Positions 1-14,214 of a DNA stretch of 64,000 bases are shown one piece after another. How positions within the stretch are numbered: the first letter of the stretch is position 1; each line of letters opens with the position of its first letter. The notes under the pieces were generated by a model. It did not search any database. It saw nothing but the letters and a program-made list of their open reading frames with translations, and had not been told where the DNA came from. The position numbers and the translations under genes are program-made. This DNA is from Vanilla planifolia (lineage: Eukaryota > Streptophyta > Magnoliopsida > Asparagales > Orchidaceae). The stretch is taken from contig CM043872.1 in the NCBI GenBank assembly GCA_023846275.1, forward strand, positions 24,413,670 to 24,477,669. Direction: 5' to 3'.

Positions 1-2402
1 TCCCCGTCGGCACCAAACAATGCCGCAAGATATGGTTGGGGATAACGCACAAAACAGAGGACACCAGCGCAACCCTGCCCGCAAGCGACAGCACCCGGGC
101 ACGCCAACTAACCACAGTAGTGTCAATCCTTTGGACGAGAAAATTCAGATCATGTTTGGTCGATCGCCGCGTAGTGTTTGGAACCCCCAGATACGTCAGA
201 GTCCGGCCGAGCTCCATGCCAAGCTTCCTAGAAATCAGGCGGGATTTCTTCTTGCTTCCCCGGTCTGAACCCAAGCAACTACCGGGATTCGCAGTCCCGC
301 ATCAGGCACGACAGGTACTCCGTGGCCATGACAAAGAGGAAGGGCAAAAGCGGGCAGCCCTGCCGGAGACCCCGACGCACCGCCACCCAAGGAAGCCGCG
401 ATCCATTAATGAGAACAACAAACTGTGGACCAGAGACACACGCTGTGATCCACTTGCACCAAATGATAGGGAAGCGCATTGCCTTCATATCCTCGAGCAG
501 AAAGTCCCATCGAACCCTATCATAGGCCTGCTCCATATCGACTTTCACTGCCATGAGGCCGGAGGCAGCGGTGTAGGAGTGCATCCTCGCTGCCATCTCC
601 TGGGTAATGTTTATGTTATCCGAGATGCTCCTCCCGGGGACGAAAGCAACCTTATCCTGCGAAATAAGACTTGGCAGCAGCGTTTTCAACCTGCCAACAA
701 GAATACTAGCCACCACCTTATAGATGGTATTGCGTAAGCTGATCGGCCGGAAGTGCTCCGGCCTGCAAGCCCCCTGTTTCTTCAGAATAAGGACTACAAG
801 GGTGTCCTTCCAGCCCTCTGGCAACCTGCGCTCCTCGAATAAGGCAATTACAGCATTAATAATATCCCGTCGCGTTATGTCCTAATAGCCATTTACGAAG
901 TCCATTGTGATCTCGCCAATTCCCGGGGCGCGATTCCTTTTGATTCCTCTCATAGCCACTATGATTTCATCTTCCGTAACCCTACGGCAAAGGCTGGAGC
1001 CCAACTCATCGCTGATGGATCCCGGAAGCGAGGTAATTGGGGGCAGGGGCGTCCGGTTGCCATCACCCCATTTCCTTTCAAAATATGAGAGGTCAAGAAA
1101 CCTAATGCTGTCGGGGGAGTTTGCTATGTTGCTGTCATCATCCCTTATGTAGGTAATGCGATTTGCCTTTTTCCGAGCCGATGCTGCATTGTGGAAGAAC
1201 TTCGAGTTGCAATCACCGAGCTGCGCCCAGTGTACCTTGGTGCGCTGCCACCACCACTGTTCTTCGTGAGCACATCCGCGGTGAAAGGCCGTAACCATAT
1301 TCCCAAGCTGCTTGTGGTCCTCCTCCAAAAGGCCCTTGCTAGACTCCCTCTTTTGAAGCTCGTCGATGTTCCGTTTCAGCTCCCTGTTTCGGTCTATAAT
1401 ATTCCCCACCTCCTCGCGGCTCCATCTGCGCAATGCCATCATCGCGCGCTTAAATTTTGTCATCACTACCTCCATGCTGTCTCCCTTAGCATGTCTCTGC
1501 CAAGCCTTAGCAACCACCTGGAAAGATTGAGGGAAATCCAGCCACACACTGTCGAAGAGGGGCCTGCCGGATTTCGACCAATGATCCCCACCACCCACAT
1601 TAATCAGCAGTGGACAGTGATCTGAACCCAGCCTACTAAGGTGGTGAACCGAACAAATAGGAAATGCGAGCAACCCAGCTGAGTTCATTAGAGCCAGGTC
1701 CAGACGCTTGAGGATGCACGCGCCACCCTGCTTCCCGTTGCGCCAAGTAAACCAATTGCCGGAGAAACCCAAATCAACAAGTTGGAGATCCTGCATAAGG
1801 TCCGCAAAGTCCTGCTGATCCCCGCCACAGATGAAGCGCCGCCCACCACTCTTCTCTTCAGGTGCCAAAACTAAATTAAAATCTCCAGTGACGAGAAGAG
1901 GCTCGTCACCCCCGCAGGAGTTCCAGACAGCATCCCAAATGACCCGGCGCATATAGTGATGCTTGGGGCCATAAACGAAGAAACAATTAATCATGTCGTC
2001 ATGTAGGATTTTGACTGTGCATGCCATTGCCTGAGACGAAGCCCTAGTAACCTTAAGATCCACCCCATTTCTCCACAGAATAACAAAGCCAGCCGACATG
2101 CCCTCCGAGGGGTAGGCCGCGAACTCCCAACCTCTCCCAAGGAGCCAATCTGCATCCTGTCTAGCAAAAATCGTAGCTTTAGTCTGCATTAACGCCACAA
2201 CAGCGACATTCCGCTCACGGACAAGCCTGCGTAGATAGCCCCTGGACTTCCTCTTCTTGACGCCCCTTATATTCCACACTATAACATTCATAAATAATAA
2301 TATCGTTCGAACAAGAATCTCCTGTAGCCATGCATCAGCACCTCCCAGAACCTCCACCATCACAGCCTGTGATGGCCGCTGTGCCCTACGAAGCACAGCC
2401 AT
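1..2402 (-). pseudogene. LINE ORF2 (endonuclease-reverse transcriptase), disrupted
   Basis: The likely start is the ATG at 2291, just before the N-terminal endonuclease motif WNIRG; an upstream in-frame ATG lies at 2402. The endonuclease keeps GDFN and GSDH, but the usual catalytic ETK reads QTK. The reading frame stops at a TAG (882-884) and continues in the same frame into the RT: FRPISLRN, the palm motif DMEQAYDRVRWDF and GLRQGCPL are visible. A second TAG follows at 279-281. Beyond it the sequence jumps to a downstream RT piece (LTYLGVPNTTRR, about 140-210). The segment that should hold the FADD/YADD catalytic box is missing. The C-terminal part lies beyond the left edge. The product would be inactive. 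Confidence 0.92.
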
Positions 2403-2536
2403 GGCCCGCCCAATTAAGCCTCGCTGCCGCCCAAGTCCGTGGGCTTATGCTTCTCTCGAGCCACCATAGACACGGGTAACTATCCCCTGTCTCCGCCCCC
2501 ACGGGCCGCCCACTTCGCACCTTCAGCCACCAGGGC

Positions 2537-3962
2537 CTAATCTCCTGAGCTCGCCACCTTTTGGTTCGCGCGGCTCCTAGATGGTGAACTCCTCCTGGGT
2601 CTGCTCCTCCCACGTTCCCTCGAGGGGCTGCGGGTACCCCTGGACGACCCGGCGTGCACCCGCCCACGAGTTCGTTTGACGTCTTTCCTGGGGCCTTGGC
2701 TTGCCGTGACTGCCGGGCCACTCTGAGCAGTAGCACCCGTTTTCCTCCGTCTAGGTTGGACTAGCATCCAAGGACCTAATCCATGTGCATCTTCCGTCAC
2801 CTCGAGGTTGTCCTCCCCTCCTTCCCTCTGGCCCTTGTTCCCGCCCATTTCAGAACATTCGTCGTCACCAGGGTGAACCACCACCTTCGTCAGCTGCACG
2901 TCGCAATGGTTGGCTAAATGGCCAACATGACCGCACGAGAAGCAAATCCTCGACAGCCCCTCATATTCGAAACTCTGGTAGGTTCTCCCAAAGTCCCCGT
3001 TGAGCCAAATGCCCGGCTTCAAAGGTTTGGAGAGGTCCATTAGTATGTAGACCCGGGCATAGGAAGATCTTTCCATTGCCGCCATCCACCCTTTGAGAAG
3101 GAATGGATCTCCTATAGCCTTCGCAATGCGCAAAATATTGTCCACATCCCAGTAAATCAGGGGCAAGTCAGGGAACCGCACCCAGATCGGCGCCCACATC
3201 GCATAGGAATCGCTGGGTTTGACTCATGCGACCAAACATCCAGACCCATAGCTTGGCCTGCGATTTGCCACGACCCCCAAGCCACACATCTTTCCGGTCT
3301 TCCATAGACTCGAAATGTAAGCAAAAGCAGTTCGAAGACAGATCAAACACTTTGAAATTCTTGTGATGGCCCCAGCATTTGAGCAGCACCCTAGCAATGA
3401 TCGGGAAGGACAACGTATTCCCATAAATTCGACCCACCAGGTCGAATTTGTGAAATTCTATTCGCCGTTGGCAAGCTTCAGAAGAGACGCGGACCTCACC
3501 GTCCTCAGCAATGTCAGGAATGGCCGCGGCACGTTCCTTGACATCGATATTTGCCGGTCGCATGAAGGAATTCACCATGTTACCATTCTGATTATTACGA
3601 GCTGTCAAAACATCTCTAAAGCTGGCCTTGGCAGGCAAATTCTCCACAGCCCCCTTCATCTCCGCATCTCCGGTAAATTTGTTCGCCTCCGCTCTCACAC
3701 CCCTCGTTGCAGTGTCCTGGGCCTCCAGTATGGCGTCGTTCCCTAAGAAGCCTCCAGCCTCCAAGTTGATAGGAAGTGAGTGTCCCTCGTCAGATGGCAT
3801 TCCTCCTCCAGACGATGAGGAAAGGCACTCCCGCACTGGGGAGTTGCTCGTGGTAGTCCTTGCACGTCGGCTGCTCCTCCGAAGCGTGCTTCCCGCCATC
3901 GAATGTCCGATTAAGGCTGCAGGGTCCATGGCACTACCGCAGGGACGAAGGGTATGATGCAC
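2537..3962 (-). pseudogene. LINE ORF1 (DUF4283 / zinc-knuckle nucleic-acid-binding protein), frameshifted
   Basis: Plant L1 elements encode an RNA-binding ORF1 protein. The N-terminal piece (3962 down to about 3190) contains the DUF4283-like stretch ending in FESMEDRKDVWLGG. The second piece (3199-2537) carries APIWVRFPDLPL, a CCHC knuckle of the form CX2CX4HX4C (CFSCGHVGHLANHC) and an Arg/Ser-rich tail. The pieces lie in different frames. At about 3270 a one-base loss turns an expected GGPWQIAGQ into GGRGKSQA, and the frame must shift again near 3200 to reach APIWVRF. ORF2 begins some 135-245 bp downstream, the usual LINE arrangement. Family assignment is firm; function is lost. Confidence 0.9.
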
Positions 3963-4380
3963 CGCAGTAACCTGAGCCGATCAATCCTGTCCCAGCGCAC
4001 CCCACGTGAACCAGAATTCAAATTCAAACACGAACCCGGTCCACGGACGAACGGTCGAGCACCCCACGTGCCACTCACGCGTGGGGCCGACGATCACTGA
4101 CCGTTGACCGCCGCCGCGTCTGAGCAACACACCGCCGCTCCTGGCCACGTGGTGTCGCCAATCCCCCTGGCGTGCTCAGGCCCACCACGCGGCGCCGCAG
4201 ACTGCGTCAATGACGCTCGGCCCCCAGTACTGCCTCTAGATTGGACGCTGCGAGTAAACCTCGCCTTCCTCCGCCACACCACGTCAGACGGGCCACAGCC
4301 ACCCTCCCGGCATGTCCCCCCGTCCTTCTCGCTCCTCCGTCGTCGCTCCTCAGTCGTCGTCGCTCCTAGATGTATTCCTT

Positions 4381-7300
4381 GCTGATACAAATTGAATAAA
4401 GGGCTTCCAAACAAAAACATTTTACTATCAAATAAAGGATCTCACATGAGAATGTTACTTGAGATGAGGATGCAATCCCTAAAAAAAGACTATCCTTTCA
4501 AATAATTTTGAAAATTTGATACAGAATAATTAAATATCTAAATAAGTTAATCTTTAACTACTACTAATGTTTATTTATAACTATGATATGATTGACTTAA
4601 TAATATGAATTAAAATTGAGTGGAAGCAATTGTCTAAATAAAAGAAAATAACATAATATTTTTTATACATAAAAAATTTAAATCTTTGTTATTATTTACA
4701 TATTATTATAACTTTAAATATTAGTAAATAATCAGTTTAACTCTTAAACAAGATGATTTATTTAGATTTAAATTACAATCAAATGTTCTTAAAAACACAT
4801 TAACAGAATAAAAATAAATTTTATTAAATACTGATTATGTTTTTGAGCTTGACAAATATCATTTTAGATCTTTTTTATTTTTTAAGAATAAAATATTAAA
4901 ATATAAGTCTCATCCTTTTAAAAAAATTCGTCTTTTAAAACCCTTAAAAATAAATCAAACAACAACTAAAAATTAACTATTATTAATTTTATGAATTGAA
5001 GATTTTATTAAAGATTTAGATATCATATATAATAATAAATATATTGGACAAATTCCTAACTTTTAAAAAATAATTTAAATAAAATGGTTTTTACAATTTA
5101 ATATTTCAATTGTTCTTCTAAAAAGATTTCTAAATCATAGAAATTGCACTGACAGTTCCAATTTTATTTTTAAGGCATTTTAAAATTGTCTGCTGGTTTT
5201 TCATCGTTTTTGTCCAGAACGAGTTAAATAAATCACAAAATATTTATATTTATAATACCAAATAAAATTAATTTACTTGATATCAATCACAAGTATAATT
5301 TTGTTGTGATTGTGAACAGCGCGTGACAGTGCCCGCTTTGCTGTTTTTAAGGTCAAATATTATGCAATAATATATTTCAATAAGACTAAAAGCGAATGGT
5401 ATTTCTTTATGGTTAACGGTTTTGTGTTGAATTATCCATATGATAAAAAAAGTTCGAAGTAGAATAATCATTTCAATTAATACAAAGTTATGATTTTCAA
5501 AATATCTAAATTATATTTTACCGTAGTGATTAAATTTGGTTGATGTTTTATAATTATATGCAAAAAAAATTTGAGTATAAGTGAATAATATTTTGTCACT
5601 AGTCTTAACTTTATTTTTGTAGTAATTTGTCAACTTTTGCATTACAAACTTACTTTATATATATAATGAAAGAAAAATATTATAAAGTTCTAGATAGTGA
5701 TCAGAATACTTTTTCTTGATCAAGTATTTCTTTTATAATACATTTTAAAATTAATAAAATTAGAAATAATTTAAAATACATTGCAACACAATTAATAGTA
5801 ATTAATAAAATGTATGAGAAACTTGTTAAAACAGTAGTCAACTAGTAATATAAATATTTAGAGTGTATTCTTATGGATTACTCAAAAGTGTTTCTAAAGA
5901 AAATTATCTTGTTAAAATAATTTATATAAAAATAATTTAATTATTTTTAAAATATTGAAATGTATTGGATTATTTAAATGAAATTCAATTAAAATCATTA
6001 ACAAATATTTGCTTTGTTTTGAAACTTATCGTTAGAATTGTCATTGTTAGATGGTTGTGACCAACCAATTCTCACGTTTAATTTCTGATGGCATTGACAT
6101 CTAGCCATAGAAGCAATGAAAGAAAGGCTTAAGGAAAAAAAGTAATTAGATCAAGATATCTGCTAAGTTCAAGTGAGGGAATAATGCTAGGATTTTCCAA
6201 AAAAAAAAAAAAAATGTTTGATAAAGAAGTGTGAGGAACTAGACTTTCTTTTTAAGACTTGGGAAACTGGAGAAGTGTGACGTGTTGGACCCCCATTATG
6301 GATTAGAAAATTATAGAGAAGTTATGTTTGTATATTGTGATAATTTTATAGTGATTTGTGATGTGATTTGCTAAATTTTTGTTCAGTATGTTGGGTTTTA
6401 TTAGATATATATGTTTATTTGTATAAAAAAACTATGATAAAATGTTATTTTTTTTATATATAGAAAAGTGGATATGTTTAAGAGAGGCTATCTCTATTTG
6501 ATTTTCAAAGTTTATAACTTTTTTTGTTAGAATTTGAAGAATAATTGATTTAAAAATGAGTACTAGCATTTCTTACTTGATTAAATTGTTAATGTCATCT
6601 AATTATTGATAAATTCTATTTTTCTCACTATTAAATTATTAAAGACAATATTGGAATGTGATAATAGGTTTGGCATGACACAAGTACTTTATAATATTAA
6701 TATTATGTGATGCTATATATATATGATTATAATGTACATGAACATTTCATGTAACGATTTAGTATTTTTATATATTTTATAGATTATCAAATTTTTTATA
6801 TATTACTCCAAACTTATTTATAGGTTATATATTTGTATTTTATATTAATTTATTTACTTGTAATTAATAGTTTTTTAATTGTACAAATGCTTATCACTTA
6901 CATTATAAGATAAAATATTAATATTCATTAGAACTATGGGTTCTTAAAGGATATGTTATGTTTTTGAGTATGAAAAATCATATTTTATTTATGAACTTTG
7001 TAAGAGAGGTTTTATATATAAGGGTTTATTGTATTTTTTTAACAAAGGATATGTTTATTTTTTATTTTAGTCTTTGTATTGTCTGATATCTTTGCGATTG
7101 TACATTACTTAGTTATTCTTCCTAAAATAATGTATGGTTTGAGATATTTTATTGTCCCCACCACTCAATTTGGTTTATATCTTCTAAAATTACTATTTAA
7201 TATATTTAGATTCAGTCATTCGATTTTTTGTGTGCTTTATCGGGTTATTTGGATTATCCAAGTTGTGACATCAAACTTCCACCTTTTTTAAAGAATCAAA

Positions 7301-10300
7301 AGCATTGAGTTATTTTTAAAGAAGCAAGCTAAGACATTTCACATATAGTCATTGAAAAAGGCAACATCCACCTTGATCCTCCAAGTGAGGGCACAAAGAA
7401 AATGCCCTATGTGTCCAAAATTGTCTCATGGGATAAAAAAACCATATAATTTGTAGTTCTAAATAATTACATGAGAGATCATGTAAGTCCCAATTAGGCA
7501 TAAAAATAAAACTATCTCAAAATTAATGGAAATGTCATCACGAAAAGCACAAGTAATCCTCGTACCCATCCACCTGTGGCAAGAAGTACATCTGCTCAAC
7601 AAAATGTAACAAAAAATGTTGTCATCCTTGTACCCATAAGAGCAACAAATCCAACCCCATCATCCCACTTAATCATTTTATCATAAAAGATGCCAACCCT
7701 ATAGAACTAAATTGCCAAAGTTGACCTTCAACCAATATGGAGGTGTGAATCCCATGGAGATCCACAAGAGTAAGATAAGCCCATTAGGCTAATGGTAACC
7801 TAGATCTCAAGGTAGAGAGGAGCAATCTCAAGGCTAGTAGAAGAGAAAACAAGAATAACAATTGTCGACAATGGTTGAAATGATTTTCCATGGAGCAATG
7901 TTCCTATTTTTCCAAATCTAGTAGAGAGTTACCATCATTGAAAGAAATAAGGTCTTGGAATTTTTACATGAAATATACAAGTTATTTTTATGGAATTTTT
8001 TAAAAATGGTCTCTAGGAGTGGCATAAACAAAGAACTTACAAGTGGTTTGAGCATAGGGAAGATGGATGAATACTAGCAAAGATGTTCAAAGGCACCACT
8101 ACGACATGTCGCCAAAGTTAGGTTTCATGTCATATGGCTATAAACTTGGAGGATGAGATTCACACAACTTTCATTCTTAAAACACTTGGATAAACACACC
8201 AAATGAAGAACTTTCATTTCCCATTGTAATCTCATAATATATTAAAAAAAATTATGAAATAACCTTAAGTTGCTTATATAAAGGAGTGATACTTGGATAA
8301 TAAGAAGTATAAAGAAAATGTAAACTAAATTGATCATTTTGGGATGATCTTATGGTCATTTGAGATAATCATAGATAATTAATGATGTAAATTATGTGAG
8401 GCAAAACGTACAATAGAGAAGGGATGAATTGTACATTTAAATTTTTTTATTTTAAAAAAAAACTTTTCAATTAAAGAAAAATTTTATGCTTAAAATTAAA
8501 ATCTATTTTTAAGAATATTTTTGACAAAAATGAAATTGCTTAACAATAAAAGAAATACATAGATAGATGGTTTGGTCAAACCCCATTATTACATCAACTC
8601 TCAATCATCAATCAGACTTCAATTAACCACCTTCTTTTTTCAAAGATGGTAGGGGTAAACTAATTTCAATCTAGTTCTCTAATGAGATATTAAAATTCAT
8701 AAAATTTGACCACACAAAAAAATAAAAAGTATTACAAAACTTTTTACATAATAAATTTCTACACATTTAAATCTTTTAAATAAGAGTGTCACAACTAATT
8801 AATGAGTAGATGTTATTAGGATGATGAAAAATGATTATAGATGAGAGCAAAAGAAATAATAATTGAAGGAATCCATAGCTCTTACAAGCACATTAAAATT
8901 TGATGCGCTCGCTTTGGACTTCTATTAGGTGCTTATGAAATTTTTAAGTTGATTCAAATTAATTACAAATATTGGTAAATGATATCTATTTATAGTTCAA
9001 AATAAAATAACTCCCTCAAAGACTAGAACTAGCTTTTTCAAAAGCCAATTGTTATAGGGGATGAAAGAGGAAGACAAAACGTAGACGTCGTCCAATTCTG
9101 GTAGACAAAGCAGGAATTGTCTGACAGAAATAATTGTTAAAATGTCTAGATCTAATCATAGCAAGATATGATTTGGATCGTTAGATCCAAAAGCCAGTTA
9201 GATGGTAAAGATGACCAGAAGACTATTCACAAAGACAGAGGGCTTCTGTCATTCGATCAAGAATTATGGATGCACTGTAATATAAAAAAGATTATTCATA
9301 AATGTAGAGAAAATCTTGATCGTTTTGATAAAAAAAACTAACGATCAGTCGATACATATTGGTTCAAGTTTGGAACAAAAAATATCGTTTATTTAATCAT
9401 ATATTACAAAGTAGCTCATGTTATTTGTCCTTATATTACTCCTTATGTATGCAATAATCAACCTAATGGGGTTGGCTACCTCTTAGTACCCTTGGGATGT
9501 CATTATCTAAGGTCACCTATGTGTAATATTAAAATGAGTCTGACTTGACTCGAACCAATTACTGAGCATTGAAGAGTTAGAATTGACTAATTATGCCTAA
9601 GCGGGTCTAAAAGTCTTGTCCTGACCTGATTAGCCCAAGCTTCAACAAGATTCAAACTTTGACCGATACTTGGGCCTGACACGACCCAGTTTTGATCGGT
9701 CTCCTATTATGTGGCTCCTTAAGACCCACTGCCTAGCATTGCATTCCACTTGATCTGAGCCATTCAGGCTTGGTAGAGGGGTTTGGGTAATCAGGACGAA
9801 TTTTTTCATTTTATATTTTTTTCGAAAAATTATAAGATTGTAAAACTAAAAAAAACTTAATACATCACAAATGAGCTAACTTAAATATGCATGAATCATG
9901 ATAAACCTATATGTGACAATTGTTAAGAAAGTAAACGTTTAACATACTAGCCATGGAAATATTTAGAAATATAATTATTTGCAAATTAGCCACTACATAA
10001 AGAACATGATCCTTGACTCCAAAATTAGTAAATTGAGTCTTTAATCTTCATTCGTTATATATACTATAGTCCTTGTTCTAACAAATCCAAATTTCTATAA
10101 TAAATATTGAGATTTAACTAAAATAACATTAAACTCAATAAGATATTAGTAATATTTAGTTTGGTTTTATGTATTATCACGTCAAAGAGTATAATAATTA
10201 ACAATTGTAAAGTGATGAAGATAATCCCTTAAACTATCTAAAATAATCCTAAATCAATAAAAAAAACATGTGAAACCCCTTAGATGACAATAGAAGCACA

Positions 10301-12560
10301 CCCATAATAATTAGAATAACTTAGACATCTAAAGCACCTCAATGGCAACCATTGCATATAAAAAATACTTAGGACCCTAATACACTTGATCTTAATGCAC
10401 TTAACTTTTCAAATATACAAATAATTGAGTTGTTGAGTAACATCAAATATAATCAAAATTTGAAAAAAGTACTAAAGAAATTGTTGTGATCTAAAATTGC
10501 TTAGAATGAACCTTAAAGACAAAAATTCCTATATTTTATAAAGATGTTTACAAAGGCATAAAATTGTCACTAACTAATCTTTTACAAGATCTAGCCAATC
10601 TCAAGCTCTAGAACAAATATGAAGGCTCTCCAAAATTTTGTTATAAATCATATAAGTCCTAATAAATGATAACAAATGCTAGTGCATCATATTCTCTTCA
10701 AAACTCAAATCTTGAATCTCCTACAACATTAGTTTTTTGCTCACTAACAATATTATTAACTTTAGTAATATTTGTATCCCAAATATCAAAAAAAGAGGAA
10801 AGTAAAATCAAGGCTTTTAACTTGTCATTAGTTAATCTTCATAAAACTAAGTCGTGTATTTACTAATTAAACACATTGACATGACTTATGAGAAATCCCT
10901 CCTCTTACAACTTTTACTCAAGAATAAACTTTGTTTCATGCTAAAAGCTTCTCATACACATTGAATATTGTTTTCATAAGGCCCTTGGTTGTTGTCTCCT
11001 AGGCTATTAAAGACTACATTCCATGATAGCACTAGACTTACCACATCTAATGTTTTCTTATTTAGTAGGCCTTAGTACACTTGCTTCGTATGCTTGGAGC
11101 TAGCCTGAAACAATGGGTGTTACAAGTTCAAATGGAGATCCTCTATTTGCACCTTCTAAAGGCCAAAATATGTGTCCTCAAGTCTATCAATCTTATCTTC
11201 CTTCACCTCTCCTTATAAAACAAGTTAAAACAACTACTTCTACTCTAATTACACTACAACTCTGAGCTTTATCTATGAGATGCATCAATACCAATTCTTA
11301 AGGCAATGTGTGCACTCTCAAACACTTGGGAGACACCACCAATGAGTTACAAATAAAATAGTCAAAATTATCATAAAGATAAACTACATAATAAAATATA
11401 AGGTACTTTCAAACATTAAAAATATGAATTAAAAAGATATAATATAAGATTACAACATACACAGATAAGTGTAAAACCCAAAATCCTAAAAAAAACATGA
11501 CAACACAGAGAAAAGCCTTCACTAAAAACTTAAATAACTAACAAAGCTACTTTTTTAACTTTCACTCTTATAATTGAAGTGACACATCATATGCACAATA
11601 CCCAAATGTTGGAAAAAAAAAAAAGGTTTTCACCAAATTAACACTTCTTTATAACCAATTTCTTTATAGATAATATATTCCTTTAATATACTTCAAAGTT
11701 GTTGCCATATGTTCACATTGAAGTACAATATGCTTACTAACAACAATTATCCATGTTGCATGTGCTACAAAAATTATCCATGATTATTATCAAAACACTT
11801 TTTTAAAGGTCATATCTTTCTCGTTGTCTTTTGCCATTGAAAAGAAAAACATATACATGATTCTTATGCCTTACATAACAAATATAACATACAATCAATT
11901 TCACAATTTTACATACTGGCCTCTTTTATACTTGTCTCTTTTAGTTATATCTATAATGTTATGCCAAACTAATCAACTTTACATCAAACAAGGCTTTGTT
12001 ATACTTCTAAGAATTTGTTTGTATTTGTATTAACCTCTAAGCCCATTCATATGTGGCTCCATAATTTAACAAGTTGAATACTTTTTATTTATATGGCATT
12101 CAAACATCCAACTTAATTATCTCAATAAGTGCTTCAAGCTTATAAATTTAGCCAAAACATTAATGTAATTGAAATCCAAACAATTAGCAGAGTTAAATTC
12201 CCAAAATGTTTTATTGGAAATTAGAACATAAGAAATTAAAACTGCTACATAAATAATAAAAATACTTTGATTATCTTTATGCCAATAAGGAAGTTTATTG
12301 TCACGTGTATTATGAAATAACTGTTATCTTTGCATGATAAATCTGGAGATTTTTTTGAGAACTCGCAATTATAAAGTAACAATAAAGATACACAACAAGT
12401 TTGCAAACCCATTAACCAAATACATGCCATATATTGCTACATGACTCCAGCATAAGAATAGAAGAGTAACAAAAACAAAGAGGAACAAAGAAGTTGATGG
12501 TATTATTTAAAAAAGTCTATCATCTTTTGATACAATAACAAAAATGTGATTCTTTGCATT
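4381..12560. other. AT-rich intergenic DNA, no supported gene
   Basis: No open frame here resembles a known protein; the few short frames are low-complexity. The stretch 7.3-8.3 kb and parts of 9.4-9.8 kb and 10.9-11.3 kb are less AT-biased and may be decayed transposon non-coding DNA, but I see no recognisable domain, terminal repeat or RNA gene. Confidence 0.6.
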
Positions 12561-12570
12561 TCCAATTTTC

Positions 12571-12898
12571 ATTCTTTAAGAATATGGTATGAATTCTTCC
12601 AGCAATGCAGACAGAGAAGATAACATAGAAGGATGAGAAGGAAGTTCTTCTGCATTCTCCTCCTCTTGTGGACAAACGAATCCTTAACAGAAGTCGAACT
12701 GGAGCACATATTCTTCATGGTTAATAACTTAAAAAATGCTCCAGGTACTTCTGCACAACCAATAGATATATTATTGCCCTTCTTCATCGATGTAACCCTC
12801 TTTCCTCTTAGTAGCTGATGAGCATCAGACCAATTTACACAAAAAATGTGAGCAGTCAAAGGATGAGTTCCTCTTTTTAAGCTTTCCCTTGGATTCAA
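12571..12898 (-). pseudogene. Possible relic of a protein-coding exon (unidentified)
   Basis: On the minus strand a 109-codon frame includes SIGCAEVPGAFFKLL and then becomes implausible after VHKRRR. In another frame starting at about 12665 the same strand encodes EEENAEELPSHPSMLSSLSA followed by LLEEFIPYS and a stop at about 12587, which has the look of a genuine acidic C-terminus. The two frames could be joined by a one-base indel in a degenerate gene copy. I do not recognise the family, there is no intact gene around it, and chance composition remains possible. Confidence 0.25.
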
Positions 12899-12899
12899 A

Positions 12900-13835
12900 A
12901 GACAATGCTTTGCTAATTGAATCAGGAAGGGAACCCATTGGTCAATAGTTCACCGGTTCGGGTGGGTGAATTCTCAAAAAACAATGCTTATGCATCCTGA
13001 AGTGCAATTAGTTAAGCATATTGAGGTACCGGTTTCAGAATAGAGTATCTGCATTCATAAACATTTTAAGGCAAAATTTTGAGAGACAGAGAAGGGTGGG
13101 GAAGTAAATAACCAAAACAAAAATAAAAAGACATAGAAAATGACAAGCAGCCAACAACAGTAGTAAAAATGTTTAGAATACAAGAACTAAAATTACCACA
13201 TTGATTATAGCAATTCTAGATAAGTTATTAATAACTACAAGATGATTAATTAAAAGTTTACTGATCATAAGACAAGCTAATAATAACTTAAAATACCTGC
13301 ATAAATAACCTCCTTGGAACAATTGTCATTGCTTCAGGACTAAAATAGATTACATTTGATTGCATTTTGCCTAGCAGTCAAATCACAGACAGCAATCCTA
13401 GTTCATTGCACCTCTCACCCCCAGTCCAAGGTTTGGATCACTTGAAAGGGCTCAAGTCCCCTCTCTACAAGGCCACTCTGCGTTCCCCTAGCCAACTGGA
13501 CGTTTTGCTAACGCAACAGTTATAGTTTTCTCTTGCTTTGAGAGGATTTCAATGTTAAAAAGCTCTTTGTGCACATAATTTCCTCTCGATTGTATTAGTA
13601 ATCTATTGGCCTCAACCATCCCCTAAAGTGCGAGCAAAAGGCCGCTTAGCTCTACCCTAGTCAACCAATTTCCAAAGAAAGCCAACCAGGCAATACTTCA
13701 CCATCATGCAGGGGGATGAGCAATCCATCTGACATATCAAACAATGTTTTAATGATTAACAACACAAGTAGAAGTGACAAACCCTGAGGTAATCCCTAAT
13801 CCAAATGGCAACGGTAAACGCACTCTAAAATGGTA
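12900..13835. other. Intergenic DNA without recognised genes
   Basis: Composition is less AT-extreme from about 13380 to 13800, where CT-rich stretches occur, but no reading frame, RNA fold or terminal repeat could be supported. Confidence 0.5.
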
Positions 13836-14214
13836 AATGCAGTGCAAAGCATTGAAAATCTATCACAAACTGGTTTCCTGATGATTATGGGCTTTATTAA
13901 GGCTAATCCATATAAGCGCACAACTTTGATAGTATTTTAGATAAAAATGTCAAAGTTTTGGATAGAAACTCATATGAAACGTGACAATTAGTGGTGGGAA
14001 ACTATGACATATGGGATTGATAATCTTATATAATATAATATAGATGTGGTATTTTGGAAACTATTTTAATATAGTTTTATAATGTTTAATTTATCAATTA
14101 TTTTGTTTTTATGTCATAAATTTTTTTTATATGCATAATTGTTATAATAATTTTATGCTATTTTTTCTATTGGATCTAACAAGATACCTTATAAAGGAGA
14201 TCTCGAAATTGTTG
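13836..14214 (+). repeat. Left arm of inverted repeat
   Basis: Pairs in reverse complement with 14997-15377. It contains a short stretch encoding SKFWIET, also encoded by the right arm read in reverse, so both arms may come from one ancestral, possibly coding, sequence. Confidence 0.75.

Larger units (their letters stand above)
1..4380 (-). mobile_element. L1-like non-LTR retrotransposon (LINE), decayed, 3' end outside window
   Basis: This block is clearly more GC-rich than the AT-rich DNA that follows, and the change near 4380 is abrupt. On the minus strand it carries the plant L1 order: a GC-rich leader (about 3963-4380), ORF1 with a DUF4283-type region and CCHC knuckle, then ORF2 with an AP-type endonuclease and reverse transcriptase. 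The element runs out of the window on the left, so its poly(A) tail and target-site duplication cannot be checked. ORF1 has frameshifts. ORF2 has in-frame stops, a changed endonuclease residue and a deletion over the RT active site, so this copy is dead. The 5' boundary is an inference from composition. Confidence 0.93.

Noticed and set aside
36..737. 233-codon plus-strand frame within the LINE.
   Set aside because: It is antisense to LINE ORF2, which has clear RT motifs on the minus strand, and it has no domain of its own.
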